NCBI GenBank assembly: GCA_963742535.1
Contig: CAVUMC010000002.1
Span: 806,001-870,000 of the forward strand
DNA length: 64,000 nt
DNA from: VRUE01 sp963742535
GTDB taxonomy: Bacteria; Actinomycetota; Thermoleophilia; Solirubrobacterales; 70-9
Direction of reading: 5' to 3'
Part shown: positions 35,110 to 44,191 of the stretch, piece by piece
How positions within the stretch are numbered: the stretch's first letter is position 1
Layout of the letters: every line of letters starts with the position of its first letter
Translations under genes and position numbers: made by a program
The notes under the pieces: generated by a model
Database searches by the model: none
Seen by the model: only the letters and a program-made list of their open reading frames with translations
Told to the model about the DNA's origin: nothing

Positions 35110-37962
35110 TCAGCCCGGGCCCGGCTGCTGCACCACCCCGGTCTCGATCAGCCCGGCTTCGTTCAGGTCCGACCTCAGGTACCTGCCGACCGCGACGCAG
35201 GTCGCACTCGAGCAGGCCACGTCGCCCAGCTCCGCAAATCGATCGGCGTTGGCGTTGGCCGGCAACTGTGCCTCGGTTGGCAGCCATTCCCCGTTTGCCT
35301 GCGTCTCGATCAAGCCGAGCATGTCGCCACCGTCGTAGAACCTCCCAACCGCTACGCAACGGCCGGCGGCGGGACACGCTCCGGAGAGAAGAGCGTCGGA
35401 GGAGACGGCCGGAGGCGGCGCCGGAGCTTCGATCCCCGTCCACGTCCCGCCCGAGAGGGTCTCGATCAGGCCGCGATTGGCGAAGCCCGTCAGGGCGAAT
35501 TCGCCGACGCCGAGGCAGGCGCTGGCCGACGTGCACGCGGTCACCCACCAGTTTGCGCCGGTGGCGTTCGGCGGCAGCGAGGTGGTCGAGGGCACGGGCG
35601 TCCAGGACTCGCCGCTGACAGAACCGAAGAACACGTGCCCCGATCCGCCCTGGGCGATGTAACCGCCGGAGGCCATGCAGGGCCCGGTAGGCGCGCAGGC
35701 GACCTCCCCGAGTTCCCCTTCGAGATCCGTGTCGGACGGCAGCGGCGCTTCGAGCGGCACCAGCGTGTCGCCGGACAGGACCTCCACCAGGCCACGATGC
35801 CAAGAGTCCGTGTTGGTGTAGACGCCAACGGCGACGCACGTGTCTACTGAGCAGGCGGCGGATCGCACCTGCTGGTAGGACACGTCAGCGTTCGCCGGCA
35901 ACGGCGCCGCGCCCCCCTCCCAGGTCCCGTTCGAGAGGGTCTCGACGAACGCTTCGGCATCGCCCGCGTTGCCCACGGCGATGCACTCGTCAGCCGAGCA
36001 GGCGACGGAGGCCAGGTAGGAGTAGCTCGAGGACCCCGGCGCTTCGGTCGCCGTCCAGGTTCCGTTCGAGAGGGTCTCGATCAGGCCGTGGGACTTGAAG
36101 TCCGTGCCGTGGTAGAAGCCGACCGCAACGCAGGTGGTCGCGTCGGGAGAGCAGGCCACCGAGCTCAGCGAGGCTTCGATGCCTTCCGCATTTGGCGGCA
36201 GCGGCGCCTCGAGCGGCGTCCACACCCCGCCCGAGTAGGTCTCGATCAGAGCCTGCTGGGTGAAGTCATTCCGCCTGAAGGAACCGACCGCGATGCAGCT
36301 ATTGGCGGTGGGGCAGGTGGTGGAATAGAGCTTGGAGTCGATGCCATCTGCGGGCAGCGGCGCCTCGATTCCCGACCACGAGATCGTGCCGTCGCCGGCG
36401 CCGACGAAGAAGGTGACTTCGTCCCGCGCGAAGGGAGAGCTCTGGCCGCTCGCGTCGGTCGCGTAGACGTAGAAGCCGACGTGGCCGGCGGCGTCGGCGG
36501 GCGGATCGATCGTCAGCTTCCCATCGCTTCCCAGCTGCACCCAGGAAGGGACTTTGGCGGTGTTGGAAGCGGCGTGGGAGATCTGGAAGCCGTAGGGAGC
36601 GACGCCACCGCTTGCCGTCAGCTGGACCACGGTGCGCTCGCCGGGGGGAAGCGAGCCGAGCGAGAGCCCACCGACGTGGATCGCGGGGTTGGTCGGGTTG
36701 CGCCCGTGGATCGAGAACTTGATGCTCGGCGGGATCGCCTCGTCGGCCTGCAGGTCGACGAGCTTGTAGAAGAGGTCGACGACGAGAACGGCCGAGGAGA
36801 TCTTGCCCATCACCTCCTTGGCGGTGCCTTTGAGCCTCGCCGCCGCCGCGCCGGCGCAGGAGCGAAGCTGGGCGACCGCGGAGCTCGCGCCGGGGTTCGA
36901 GGCGAGGGAGTTGTAGATCGACCCCGTTACGCAGTTGACCAGGTCGACCCGGTTGCCGATGCCCTCCCTGACCTTGTTGAGCAGCGCCCACCCCATCGCG
37001 GCCATGGCCGACGATCCCTTCGCCGCGGCGAGCATCGAGACCGCGGTGGTGCCAAAGCCCTCGGCGGGTCGATCGATCGCAAGGACCGCGTGCGAGCCGG
37101 GCGCGAGGACGAAGCTGGAGGGCGAGTTGGACGAGCTGTGCGCCGCGAGCTGGTTGGCGATCATGCCCTCCAGCGAGTCGCTCCAGTTCGAGCGGCGAAC
37201 GTCGAGGGTGGCGTTGGAGATCGTCAGGTACTGCGCGTAGCCGCGGTTGTTGGCGACGTGGATGTAGAGGGTCTGGCCATCCGACTCCGCTCCCGTACAG
37301 GCGGGCAGGGAGTCGTTGCGGCTGTAGATCGGTGACAGCCAATCGATCCAGTCCGGGGACTTGCCGCAGCCGGACGGCAGGTCGGTTCGGTTGCCGGTGA
37401 TGTCCCCCGCCGCCCAGGTGATGCCGTCGACGACGTCGATCGGGCTGAAGCTCTCCAGCAGGGCGCTGGCGCTCGCGGCGGCGGGCTTCACGCTCGTCTT
37501 TTCCGGCACCCAGCCGAATCCCGCCAAGCCGTGCACGACGAGTGGATCGCCGGCGGAGAGCTTGGCCCGGTCGTAGCGAAAGGCGACCTTGACGGGCTTG
37601 GCTGGCTCGCCCTGGCTGGTCGAGAGCGTGTAGGGCCCACCGACGAGCGAGGGCGCCCCCGGGTCGGAGAACTTCTTGGGCTTGCCCGCTTCGACCGTGA
37701 GCGTCTGGCCTTTGCGGATCGCGCCCTTGGGGGTCTCGATCGCAAGCGGCCCAAGCCGGGCGGCGAGCCGGCCACCATCGCTCCTCACGACACGGCGGCG
37801 CTGCTTCTTCTTGTGCTTCTTGTGCGAGTGCTTGGGCTTGCCCGGCGCAGCGTGCTTCCGGGGCGAAACGGACCCCGACGCCACGAGCGGAATCGAGAGA
37901 GCGAGCGCCGCAATCAGGCTTGATGCCGCAACGACGACTGCGATTTTCTTCGATCGACTCAT
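35110..37962 (-). CDS. large secreted protein with Cys-paired beta-propeller-like repeats
   Basis: A 950-residue exported protein. The signal region is KKIAVVVAASSLIAALALSIPLVASG, followed by a Lys/His/Arg-rich stretch (HSHKKHKKKQRRR). A middle domain contains FSPIDVVDGITWAAGDITGNRTD and an Ig-like putative (TVVQLTASGGVAPYGFQISHAA). From about residue 540 come seven or so repeats of ~50 residues: SVACSxxTCVAVGxYxxxDxxxxGLIETLSNGTWTxxEAPLP. Each repeat has a Cys pair, likely a disulfide within a blade. It may bind surfaces or polysaccharide; no enzyme motif is seen. It ends 80 bases before the Rhs-type gene on the same strand. Confidence 0.78.
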   Translation of the reverse strand: MSRSKKIAVVVAASSLIAALALSIPLVASGSVSPRKHAAPGKPKHSHKKHKKKQRRRVVRSDGGRLAARLGPLAIETPKGAIRKGQTLTVEAGKPKKFSDPGAPSLVGGPYTLSTSQGEPAKPVKVAFRYDRAKLSAGDPLVVHGLAGFGWVPEKTSVKPAAASASALLESFSPIDVVDGITWAAGDITGNRTDLPSGCGKSPDWIDWLSPIYSRNDSLPACTGAESDGQTLYIHVANNRGYAQYLTISNATLDVRRSNWSDSLEGMIANQLAAHSSSNSPSSFVLAPGSHAVLAIDRPAEGFGTTAVSMLAAAKGSSAMAAMGWALLNKVREGIGNRVDLVNCVTGSIYNSLASNPGASSAVAQLRSCAGAAAARLKGTAKEVMGKISSAVLVVDLFYKLVDLQADEAIPPSIKFSIHGRNPTNPAIHVGGLSLGSLPPGERTVVQLTASGGVAPYGFQISHAASNTAKVPSWVQLGSDGKLTIDPPADAAGHVGFYVYATDASGQSSPFARDEVTFFVGAGDGTISWSGIEAPLPADGIDSKLYSTTCPTANSCIAVGSFRRNDFTQQALIETYSGGVWTPLEAPLPPNAEGIEASLSSVACSPDATTCVAVGFYHGTDFKSHGLIETLSNGTWTATEAPGSSSYSYLASVACSADECIAVGNAGDAEAFVETLSNGTWEGGAAPLPANADVSYQQVRSAACSVDTCVAVGVYTNTDSWHRGLVEVLSGDTLVPLEAPLPSDTDLEGELGEVACAPTGPCMASGGYIAQGGSGHVFFGSVSGESWTPVPSTTSLPPNATGANWWVTACTSASACLGVGEFALTGFANRGLIETLSGGTWTGIEAPAPPPAVSSDALLSGACPAAGRCVAVGRFYDGGDMLGLIETQANGEWLPTEAQLPANANADRFAELGDVACSSATCVAVGRYLRSDLNEAGLIETGVVQQPGPG

Positions 37963-38053
37963 TCCAGCCCCTGCCGTGCGCTTCCCCAGCGGAATCGTCC
38001 CCCTGAGCGACGCGGCAGACTACTTCAAAGCGCGAGACCCCAAGGCGATCCGG

Positions 38054-38968
38054 TCAGGATTCGACACGCTGGCGGAAACAACCGACTTTCCGCTGGCAAT
38101 AGTCAGGCTCGAATTCTGGGCCGGTCAGCGGCATAGGGTCGACGCCCGGAAACTGAATCGAAAGATCGCCTTCCCAGGTGAAGACGGATTCTGGAGTGCG
38201 CGCGAGCGTGCCGGTACCGGTAAACGGCGCCGGCGGTGAGATGAGCATATGTTCGGGGTGGGCGTCGAAAGCAGCGCCAGGAGCTTCAACTCTGGCGCGC
38301 CTAAAGATGGCGAGGTAGGCACGAGGCCCAGACGCTTCTTCACCCATTTCGATCGAATAGAGGACTCGACGACCACCTTCGAGTACGCCGGGGTGGTATT
38401 TCCGCGCGATGAATTCCATGCCCCATATTCTGGCTGAGAACTTGCTGATCCAGTCCGTAAGGTCGGCGTTGATTTGTCCGAGACTCCCGCTGGAACGGCA
38501 GCCGTGGTTTTCCCATCCTTCGATTTCCGCGGGAGCTTTACTCGCATCGACTCGGGTGTACTCCCGCTCCCCGGCGAATTTGATGACACCGCGGACAACT
38601 CCTTTTTGCACAATCGGGCGTGGCCCCACACAGTCGGCAAGAGCCCGGACCGGATGGGCAGGCCCGCTTGGGTGAAAGCGAACCGAGACGGTGCCCAAGC
38701 CAGGCAGCGTGGCCTTAATTCGATTGGGATCGGCGAAGGCGTCGTGAGTGATGTATTCGACGGTGACTACATCGTTTTCTGTCGTCAGGATCAGATGTTG
38801 CTTGCGATCCGAGGTGATGCGAATCGAGTAGCCGTTGGAGCCATCCAGTTCGATGCGGGTCAGATGCCTGTCGCGTGCCGAGTATCGGTATTGCCCAGCC
38901 GCGGTGCCCGCGTCCACGAGAAGACAAGCAAGGACCAGCACCGCCACTACAGTCCAGCGCGACCTCAT
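38054..38968 (-). CDS. secreted protein of unknown family, paralogue of 38965-40053
   Basis: A 304-residue exported protein with signal VVAVLVLACLLVDAGTAAGQ. The mature chain has six Cys. Segments such as ATLPGLGTVSVRFHPSGPA, CVGPRPIVQKGVVRGVIKFAGEREYTRV and the ending PPAPFTGTGTL...WEGDLSIQFPGVDPMPLTGPEFEPDYC match the next gene. It overlaps that gene by 4 bases (ATGA), so the pair is co-translated and probably arose by tandem duplication. The fold looks all-beta. No function can be given. Confidence 0.72.
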   Translation of the reverse strand: MRSRWTVVAVLVLACLLVDAGTAAGQYRYSARDRHLTRIELDGSNGYSIRITSDRKQHLILTTENDVVTVEYITHDAFADPNRIKATLPGLGTVSVRFHPSGPAHPVRALADCVGPRPIVQKGVVRGVIKFAGEREYTRVDASKAPAEIEGWENHGCRSSGSLGQINADLTDWISKFSARIWGMEFIARKYHPGVLEGGRRVLYSIEMGEEASGPRAYLAIFRRARVEAPGAAFDAHPEHMLISPPAPFTGTGTLARTPESVFTWEGDLSIQFPGVDPMPLTGPEFEPDYCQRKVGCFRQRVES

Positions 38969-40053
38969 CGGACCATCGGCCCCGGGCGTGCCAACCGCTC
39001 ATCGAACTGCGGTTCCGCTTTGAAGAAATTGCAACCTTTCCGCACCTTCAAGGCTCTCAGAACACAGAGGCGAACGTGGAACCTGGGCCCCGTGAGAGGA
39101 AGTGTCAATCCCGGAAAGTTCACGCTGAGAGTGCCGGCCCAGTTGGGCAAGCCCGCAGGCCCCTCCTCCAGATAGGCACCTTCGCCAGAAAACGGAGCCG
39201 GCGGCGCCAGCGTCGCAGTAGCCGGGTGCACGCCGGGCGAGCTGGTCAGCAGCGTTCCGGCATGACCCGGCACGAGGGCGTACCGCCCAATCGCCATTCC
39301 TCCCCTCGATTCGAGGATTCGGATCCTCACCTCCGCTCCGGGAAGCGATTCCGCTTCATGCCCCGCCATGATCCCGATATAGCGACCGTGTTCGCGGGCG
39401 GAGGCATAGAGCAGGGCGATATCGCCCTGCATGGCGAAGAAGGAGCCGGGATCCGCATAGGCCATATAGGCGCGCAATGAGCCTCTGGTCAGGTCGACCG
39501 CCTCACCCCTCTCGCATCGGAGACGGAACGAGCGGGAGATGCCTCCGCTACCCCCTGGGAGAGAAAAGTGAAAGTAGTCGTCCTCCCCGCGAAAGGTGGC
39601 ACGGCCCACGAACCGTCCGAATTCGGTGAACGACGGTGGCCCTTCACACTCTCGCTGTTGCGACCCGCCCTCGCGCACTCGTCCGTTTGGGTGGAACCGC
39701 AGGGAAACGCTTCCCAGTGAGCCGAACCGCGCCCTGATCACCCCACGTGCCAGCGAGCGCCGACTATGCACTGCATAGACGGAAACAGAGGAAGAAAGGA
39801 CCTCCCATTTCCCCTTCATCTTACGTCTGCTCAGATAGAGCATCGCAACCCGGTCATTGGGCATGAAGAGACCGGCCCGGTAACGCCCGACCTTGCCTAG
39901 ATCAACGAATCCAGAAGTGTTGGCCGGCTGTACTTCGAAATTCGTACGTTGGCTCACCTTGGCCTGAGCAGTACCGGCTACGGCAATCAATACCGCCACC
40001 ACTACGAAACCAACCATGACTAATCGACTCAGGGTCTCCCCCACCCTTCTCAT
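38965..40053 (-). CDS. secreted protein of unknown family, paralogue of 38054-38968
   Basis: A 362-residue exported protein with signal LVMVGFVVVAVLIAVAGTAQA. It shares with its downstream neighbour the core RARFGSLGSVSLRFHPNGRV, CEGPPSFTEFGRFVGRATFRGEDDY, and the C-terminal PPAPFSGEGAYL...WAGTLSVNFPGLTLPLTGPRFHVRLC. An extra segment follows, ending in basic residues. Identity is low, so the duplication is old. Codon use is less GC-rich than the window average. It is the first gene of the pair. Confidence 0.72.
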   Translation of the reverse strand: MRRVGETLSRLVMVGFVVVAVLIAVAGTAQAKVSQRTNFEVQPANTSGFVDLGKVGRYRAGLFMPNDRVAMLYLSRRKMKGKWEVLSSSVSVYAVHSRRSLARGVIRARFGSLGSVSLRFHPNGRVREGGSQQRECEGPPSFTEFGRFVGRATFRGEDDYFHFSLPGGSGGISRSFRLRCERGEAVDLTRGSLRAYMAYADPGSFFAMQGDIALLYASAREHGRYIGIMAGHEAESLPGAEVRIRILESRGGMAIGRYALVPGHAGTLLTSSPGVHPATATLAPPAPFSGEGAYLEEGPAGLPNWAGTLSVNFPGLTLPLTGPRFHVRLCVLRALKVRKGCNFFKAEPQFDERLARPGPMVR

Positions 40054-40101
40054 AACCTAACCCTACATACCACCGAACGGGTGAGGTCGCCGCTCTCTCG
40101 C

Positions 40102-40764
40102 TCAGGCGATCGCGCTGCCCCAGACCAGCGGCTTGACGATCGCCGGCATCCCCCGCCAGCTGCCGCGCTCGACTGACTCGACCCGCAGCCGCGATTCGAT
40201 CGTTGTCAGGGTCGGCCGGTCGCAGCGGCAGCCGTCGGCGAAAGCGGCCCAGGGGCGCGCCGAGCGGCGCTGCAAGGCGCGGCGCCAACCTTGTTCCGCC
40301 CCCACGTGCTCGCAGAAGATCAGGCGACCCCCCGGCTTCAGGACTCGGGTCACCTCCGCAACCGCACGTGCCGGGTCGGAGACCGTGCAGAGGACGAGGG
40401 TCGAGACGACGGTGTCGAAGGTCCCGTCGTCGAATGGGAGGTGCTCAGCCGGAGCCCGCACCACTTTGGCCGGTACGCCGCTGGGAGCCCGCGAGAGGTC
40501 GATGCGGTCAGCCATCGGCTCCCCGGGCTCGACCAAGACGAGCTGATCCAGTCCGGTCGGGTAGTGACGCAGGTTGAGGCCAGTCCCGGCGCCGATCTCG
40601 AGCACGGCGCCGCGGGTCTCGGCCAGGAGGTCGCGCCGGCGCGCCGCCATGCCGAGCCTCTCGCCCAGCCATACGAAGGGGTCGTAAAGGGCCGCCGTAA
40701 AGCGGCTTCCCGCGACCTCGACGGCCGGGCTCTGGTCGGTGCTGGCGGAAGGGGTGATCAACAT
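40102..40764 (-). CDS. class I SAM-dependent methyltransferase
   Basis: A 220-residue methyltransferase of the UbiE/Methyltransf_11 type. Motif I is GAVLEIGAGTGLNLRHYP near residue 51. VEPGEPMADRI follows (acidic ribose-binding Glu), then APAEHLPFDDGTFDTVVSTLVLCTV and ALPGG-type VTRVLKPGGRLIFCEHVG near residue 142. The segment YDPFVWLGERLGMAARRRDLL near the N-terminus suggests a membrane-lipid or small hydrophobic substrate, as in related arsenite- and phospholipid-type methyltransferases. It has no obvious operon partner. Confidence 0.87.
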   Translation of the reverse strand: MLITPSASTDQSPAVEVAGSRFTAALYDPFVWLGERLGMAARRRDLLAETRGAVLEIGAGTGLNLRHYPTGLDQLVLVEPGEPMADRIDLSRAPSGVPAKVVRAPAEHLPFDDGTFDTVVSTLVLCTVSDPARAVAEVTRVLKPGGRLIFCEHVGAEQGWRRALQRRSARPWAAFADGCRCDRPTLTTIESRLRVESVERGSWRGMPAIVKPLVWGSAIA

Positions 40765-40888
40765 GTCATGTGCCTCCGGGGTGGATTCGCTTGTCCTTGA
40801 TTCAAGCGCTGCGCCCTCCGTGCCGCTTCGCCTATTCGGGCCAATTCGGATGGCTGTTTCGGGCCATGGCCCGGACTAAGCTTGGCCT

Positions 40889-41944
40889 GTGGAAGAGCAG
40901 GAGATCCGCTTTACCGAGGAGGGAGGGCGCCGCATCGCCTGGGCCAGAAGTGGCGAAGGCCCACCGCTCGTCTTTTGCGGATGGTGGATGAGCCACCTCG
41001 AGCTGAACTGGCGCGATCCGCGCTTCCGCGCCTTCGTCGAAGCTCTCGGCCGGCACCGCACGGTGATCCGCTACGACCCGCCTGGAACCGGAATCTCCGC
41101 CGACGGCACGACCGCGACCGCGACCGTCGACGGCGAGGCGGCGGCGCTAACTGCTGTGGTCGAAGCGTCCGGCGCGCCCTCGGTCGACCTCTTTGCCGCC
41201 TCCTCAGGCACCCCGGTCGGAATCGCATTCGCCGCTGCGAGCCCCCAGCTAGTGGAGAAGTTGATGATCTACGGCGGCTATGCCTCAGGGGCATCGATCG
41301 CCGATGCCCGCACACGCGAGACGATGGTCACCCTGGTTCGGGAGCACTGGGGCCTCGGGTCCCGGGCGCTGGCCGACGTCTTCATGCCGAGCGCCGACGG
41401 AGGTGAGCGGCAGGCCTTCGTCGCCTTCCAACGCGAGGCCGCAGGTGCCGAGCAGGCGGCGCGCTCACTCGCTGCCGTCTATGAGTTCGACGTCGCCGAG
41501 CGCCTCAGTAGCGTCGCGACACCCGCGGTCGCCCTGCATCGCCGCGAGGACCGAGCGATTCCATTTGAGCTCGGACGCGAGCTGGTCGCCGGGCTGCCGG
41601 AGGCGAGCTTCATCGCCCTCGATGGATCGGACCACTTCCCCTGGTTCGGCGATTCCGACGCGGTCCTGCGCGCCGCCCTGCAGGCGCTCGGCGTCGACGG
41701 CCCCACCGCGGCCGGTCCCGACCCCGGAACCAGCCGAACGCCCGATGGAGGGCACGACCTGACCAGCCGCGAGGCGGAGGTGCTGACCCTCGTCGCGGGC
41801 GGTCTCTCTGACGGCGAGATCGCCGAGCGCCTCGTGCTCAGTCCCCACACCGTCCATCGCCACGTCGCCAACATTCGCACCAAGCTCGGAGAGCCCACCC
41901 GCGCCGCGGCGGTCGCGGCGGCGACCCGGCGCGGACTGCTGTGA
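40889..41944 (+). CDS. alpha/beta-hydrolase fold fused to a LuxR helix-turn-helix
   Basis: A 351-residue fusion. Residues 1-265 form an alpha/beta-hydrolase: PLVFCGWWMSHLELNW, VIRYDPPGTGIS, the elbow FAASSGTPVG near residue 107, and the His region DGSDHFPWFGD near residue 245. The first elbow Gly is Ala, so activity may be weak or lost and the domain may sense a ligand. Residues 290-351 form a LuxR/GerE domain, LTSREAEVLTLVAGGLSDGEIAERLVLSPHTVHRHVANIRTKLG. The start is the GTG at 40889. The DHFR-like gene follows by 22 bases and is a likely target or partner. Confidence 0.88.
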   Translation: MEEQEIRFTEEGGRRIAWARSGEGPPLVFCGWWMSHLELNWRDPRFRAFVEALGRHRTVIRYDPPGTGISADGTTATATVDGEAAALTAVVEASGAPSVDLFAASSGTPVGIAFAAASPQLVEKLMIYGGYASGASIADARTRETMVTLVREHWGLGSRALADVFMPSADGGERQAFVAFQREAAGAEQAARSLAAVYEFDVAERLSSVATPAVALHRREDRAIPFELGRELVAGLPEASFIALDGSDHFPWFGDSDAVLRAALQALGVDGPTAAGPDPGTSRTPDGGHDLTSREAEVLTLVAGGLSDGEIAERLVLSPHTVHRHVANIRTKLGEPTRAAAVAAATRRGLL

Positions 41945-41966
41945 CCCAGACCAAAGGAGGATCGAG

Positions 41967-42500
41967 ATGGCAAGGCTGATCGCAAGCACACAAGTCACCC
42001 TCGACGGCGTCATAGATCCCGTCGGCGAGTGGGTGCAGCCGGACGGGGACCACGGCGAGTACTCGTTCGAACGCCAGGCGAGATCCAGCGGACTGGTACT
42101 GGGCCGCAAGACCTACGAGGGCCTCGCGGGGTACTGGCCGAGCAAAACTGGCAAATGGGCTGACATGGTCAACGCGATGCCGAAGCACGTCGGCTCCAAC
42201 ACCCTGTCCGGGAATCTCGAGTGGAACGCGACCCTGCTCGTGGGCGACCTCGCTGACTCGATCCCGAAGCTGAAGAACGAGGTCGACGGTGACCTCTTCA
42301 TGCACGGCAGCGGCGAGTTCGCCTACGCCCTCGCCGAGAGGGGCCTGATCGACGAGTACGAGGCCTACATCAACCCACTCGTCTGGGGCGAGGGGAACGT
42401 CCACATGCTCGGCGACCGGGGAACGATCTGGATGGAGCTCGGGGACGTCAAGCGCTTCGACTCCGGGGTGGTTCTCCTCACCTACCTGCCGAAGTCCTGA
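41967..42500 (+). CDS. dihydrofolate reductase-fold (RibD C-terminal-like) protein
   Basis: A 177-residue RibD-C/DHFR-like protein. ARLIASTQVTLDGVIDPVGEW starts it and GLVLGRKTYEGLAGYWP near residue 47 is the family loop. DGDLFMHGSGEFAYALAERGLIDEYEAYINPLVWGEGN follows near residue 110. The start has an AAAGGAGG ribosome site 8 bases upstream and follows the hydrolase-LuxR gene by 22 bases. It differs clearly from the other DHFR-like protein at 10550. Its end overlaps the convergent DNA glycosylase by 23 bases. Substrate unknown. Confidence 0.88.
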   Translation: MARLIASTQVTLDGVIDPVGEWVQPDGDHGEYSFERQARSSGLVLGRKTYEGLAGYWPSKTGKWADMVNAMPKHVGSNTLSGNLEWNATLLVGDLADSIPKLKNEVDGDLFMHGSGEFAYALAERGLIDEYEAYINPLVWGEGNVHMLGDRGTIWMELGDVKRFDSGVVLLTYLPKS

Positions 42501-43092
42501 TCGCCGGGGAACCGATGACGCCGGCCTCGGCGGCTGGCGCCGCGTAGGCGGCGGCGAGCGTCGCGACGGTCTCGTGGGCGTTGAGCCCGCTCGGATTGGG
42601 CACCACCCAGAGCGCCGCACCGGACCAGTGGGTCGTGCTCTCGAGCGTCTCCGGCTGTCGGCCCAAGGTCGCCGCGCGCTCGCCGAAAGCGTCGCGGTAA
42701 GCGGTGACGCCGGCGATCGCGACCACCGCGGGCCGGTGCTCGGCAACGAACCGCTGCAACCGCTCGCCGCCTTCCCGCAGCTCTTCGGCCGAAAGCTCTG
42801 AGGCGCGAGCGGTTGCCCGCCGCACGAGATTGGTGATCCCGATTCCCCGCGCCACGAGGTGCGCCCGGTCGGCATCGGTCATCCCGGCAGCCCGATCAAC
42901 CTCGTAATCGGTGATGCCCGCCGCGGCAAGCGCCGGGTAGAAGCGGTTGGTGGGATGGGCGAAGTGGGTCTGCACCGCGGCGGTCCACAGCCCCGGGTTG
43001 ATGCCGACGAAGAGCAGCTTCAACCCCGGCCCAACGAGATCGTCGACCTCGCAGCCACGGAACTCCTCCAGTTCGGCACGCGTGAAGCTCAT
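42478..43092 (-). CDS. mug: mismatch-specific uracil/thymine DNA glycosylase (MUG-type)
   Basis: About 204 residues of the MUG/TDG branch of uracil-DNA glycosylases, which excise uracil or thymine from G mismatches. Motif A is LLFVGINPGLWTAAVQTHFAHPTNRFYPAL near residue 28, with the Asn expected to activate water. Motif B is WVVPNPSGLNAHE near residue 172. ITNLVRRATARASELS near residue 87 is also family-typical. The ATG at 43090-43092 begins SFTRAELEEFRG. It follows the broken repeat-protein gene by 17 bases but is unlikely to be linked to it. Confidence 0.9.
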   Translation of the reverse strand: MSFTRAELEEFRGCEVDDLVGPGLKLLFVGINPGLWTAAVQTHFAHPTNRFYPALAAAGITDYEVDRAAGMTDADRAHLVARGIGITNLVRRATARASELSAEELREGGERLQRFVAEHRPAVVAIAGVTAYRDAFGERAATLGRQPETLESTTHWSGAALWVVPNPSGLNAHETVATLAAAYAAPAAEAGVIGSPAIRTSAGR

Positions 43093-43109
43093 CTCGGAAG
43101 CGGGTTGGC

Positions 43110-44165
43110 CTATTTCACGATCGTGAAGCTCAGCGACTTCGGCGCAGAACGCACTCCGGCCGCGTCGGTGGCAGCGATGACGAGCGTGTAGCGCCCGGGC
43201 GCGAGCTTCTTCTTGGCTGAGACGCGACCCTGGAAGGCGACCTTGTTGGTGCCGTCGTGGCCGGCGAAGGTGAGCTTGCCCGCCGTCACGGTGCGGCCCT
43301 TGATGCGGTGGGTGAAGCTGAAGGTCATGGTTGCTTCCTCGTTGAGCGAGAACGAGAAGGTCGTCCCGACCGGCGTTTTCGCCCGACTGACCGTGGCAAG
43401 GCGATTGCCGGCACGCCATCTCGTCGTCGACTGGCGGACGCTCTGTACGAGCAGGACGCGGGGAGGTTTTTCCGGGTCCGGATCGCAGCAGGGGGGCCGC
43501 GGGTTGTTCGGTTCGGTCGGGGGTTCGGGTTCGGCGGGCTTGTTGACGAAAGCCCAGGCCGCACCCGTACCGCTGTTGTCGCGCCAAGCACCGATCAGCC
43601 CCGTGTTTCCGTCGGCCGAGAGGGCGACGTTCGTGCCGAATTCGCCTTCGCCAGCCTCGTCGCCTGGAGTGATCTTCGGTCCCTGCTGGGTCCAGGTCGA
43701 TCCAGAGCGGGTGAACAGCCATGCCGCGCCCCTGGTGCTGTCGTCGGCGAGCCCGCCGACCAGGGCAGTGTTGCCGTCGGCGGAGAGGGCGACGGCGACG
43801 CCGAACCTGCCTTCCCCAGTCTCGCCCCCGCCGGTGAGCTTCGGTCCCTGCTGGGTCCAGGTCGAGCCCGAGCGGGTGAAGACCCAAGCGGCGCCCTTGC
43901 TGTGGTCGTCGTTCCAGCCACCGATCAGCGCCGTGTCGCCGTTGGCGGAAAGGGCCACGATCGTGCCGAACTTGCCGTTGCCCGCCTCGTCTTTGGCGGT
44001 GAGCTTCGACCCCTGCTGGCTCCAGGTCGAGCCCGAACGGGTGAAGATCCAGGCGGCGCCCTTACCGCTGTAGTCCAGGTTGCCGGATTTTTCGCTGTCG
44101 TCGTTCCAACCACCGATCAAAGCGGTGTTGCCGTCAGCGGAGAGGGTGACGTTCGTGCCGAACAT
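43110..44165 (-). CDS. fragment: last four repeats and C-terminal domain of the propeller protein
   Basis: A 351-residue open frame. It starts inside a repeat (MFGTNVTLSADGNTALIGGWNDD) and holds three further blades. A linker rich in Pro and Cys (EPEPPTEPNNPRPPCCDPDPEKP) follows. The C-terminal ~110 residues, with VGTTFSFSLNEEATMTFSFTH and LAPGRYTLVIAATDAAGVRSAP, form a beta-sandwich common at the ends of secreted proteins in Solirubrobacterales-like genomes. It is the intact end of the gene. Confidence 0.7.
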   Translation of the reverse strand: MFGTNVTLSADGNTALIGGWNDDSEKSGNLDYSGKGAAWIFTRSGSTWSQQGSKLTAKDEAGNGKFGTIVALSANGDTALIGGWNDDHSKGAAWVFTRSGSTWTQQGPKLTGGGETGEGRFGVAVALSADGNTALVGGLADDSTRGAAWLFTRSGSTWTQQGPKITPGDEAGEGEFGTNVALSADGNTGLIGAWRDNSGTGAAWAFVNKPAEPEPPTEPNNPRPPCCDPDPEKPPRVLLVQSVRQSTTRWRAGNRLATVSRAKTPVGTTFSFSLNEEATMTFSFTHRIKGRTVTAGKLTFAGHDGTNKVAFQGRVSAKKKLAPGRYTLVIAATDAAGVRSAPKSLSFTIVK

Positions 44166-44191
44166 CCCTTCTCCGTCCTCGTCACTGGCAG

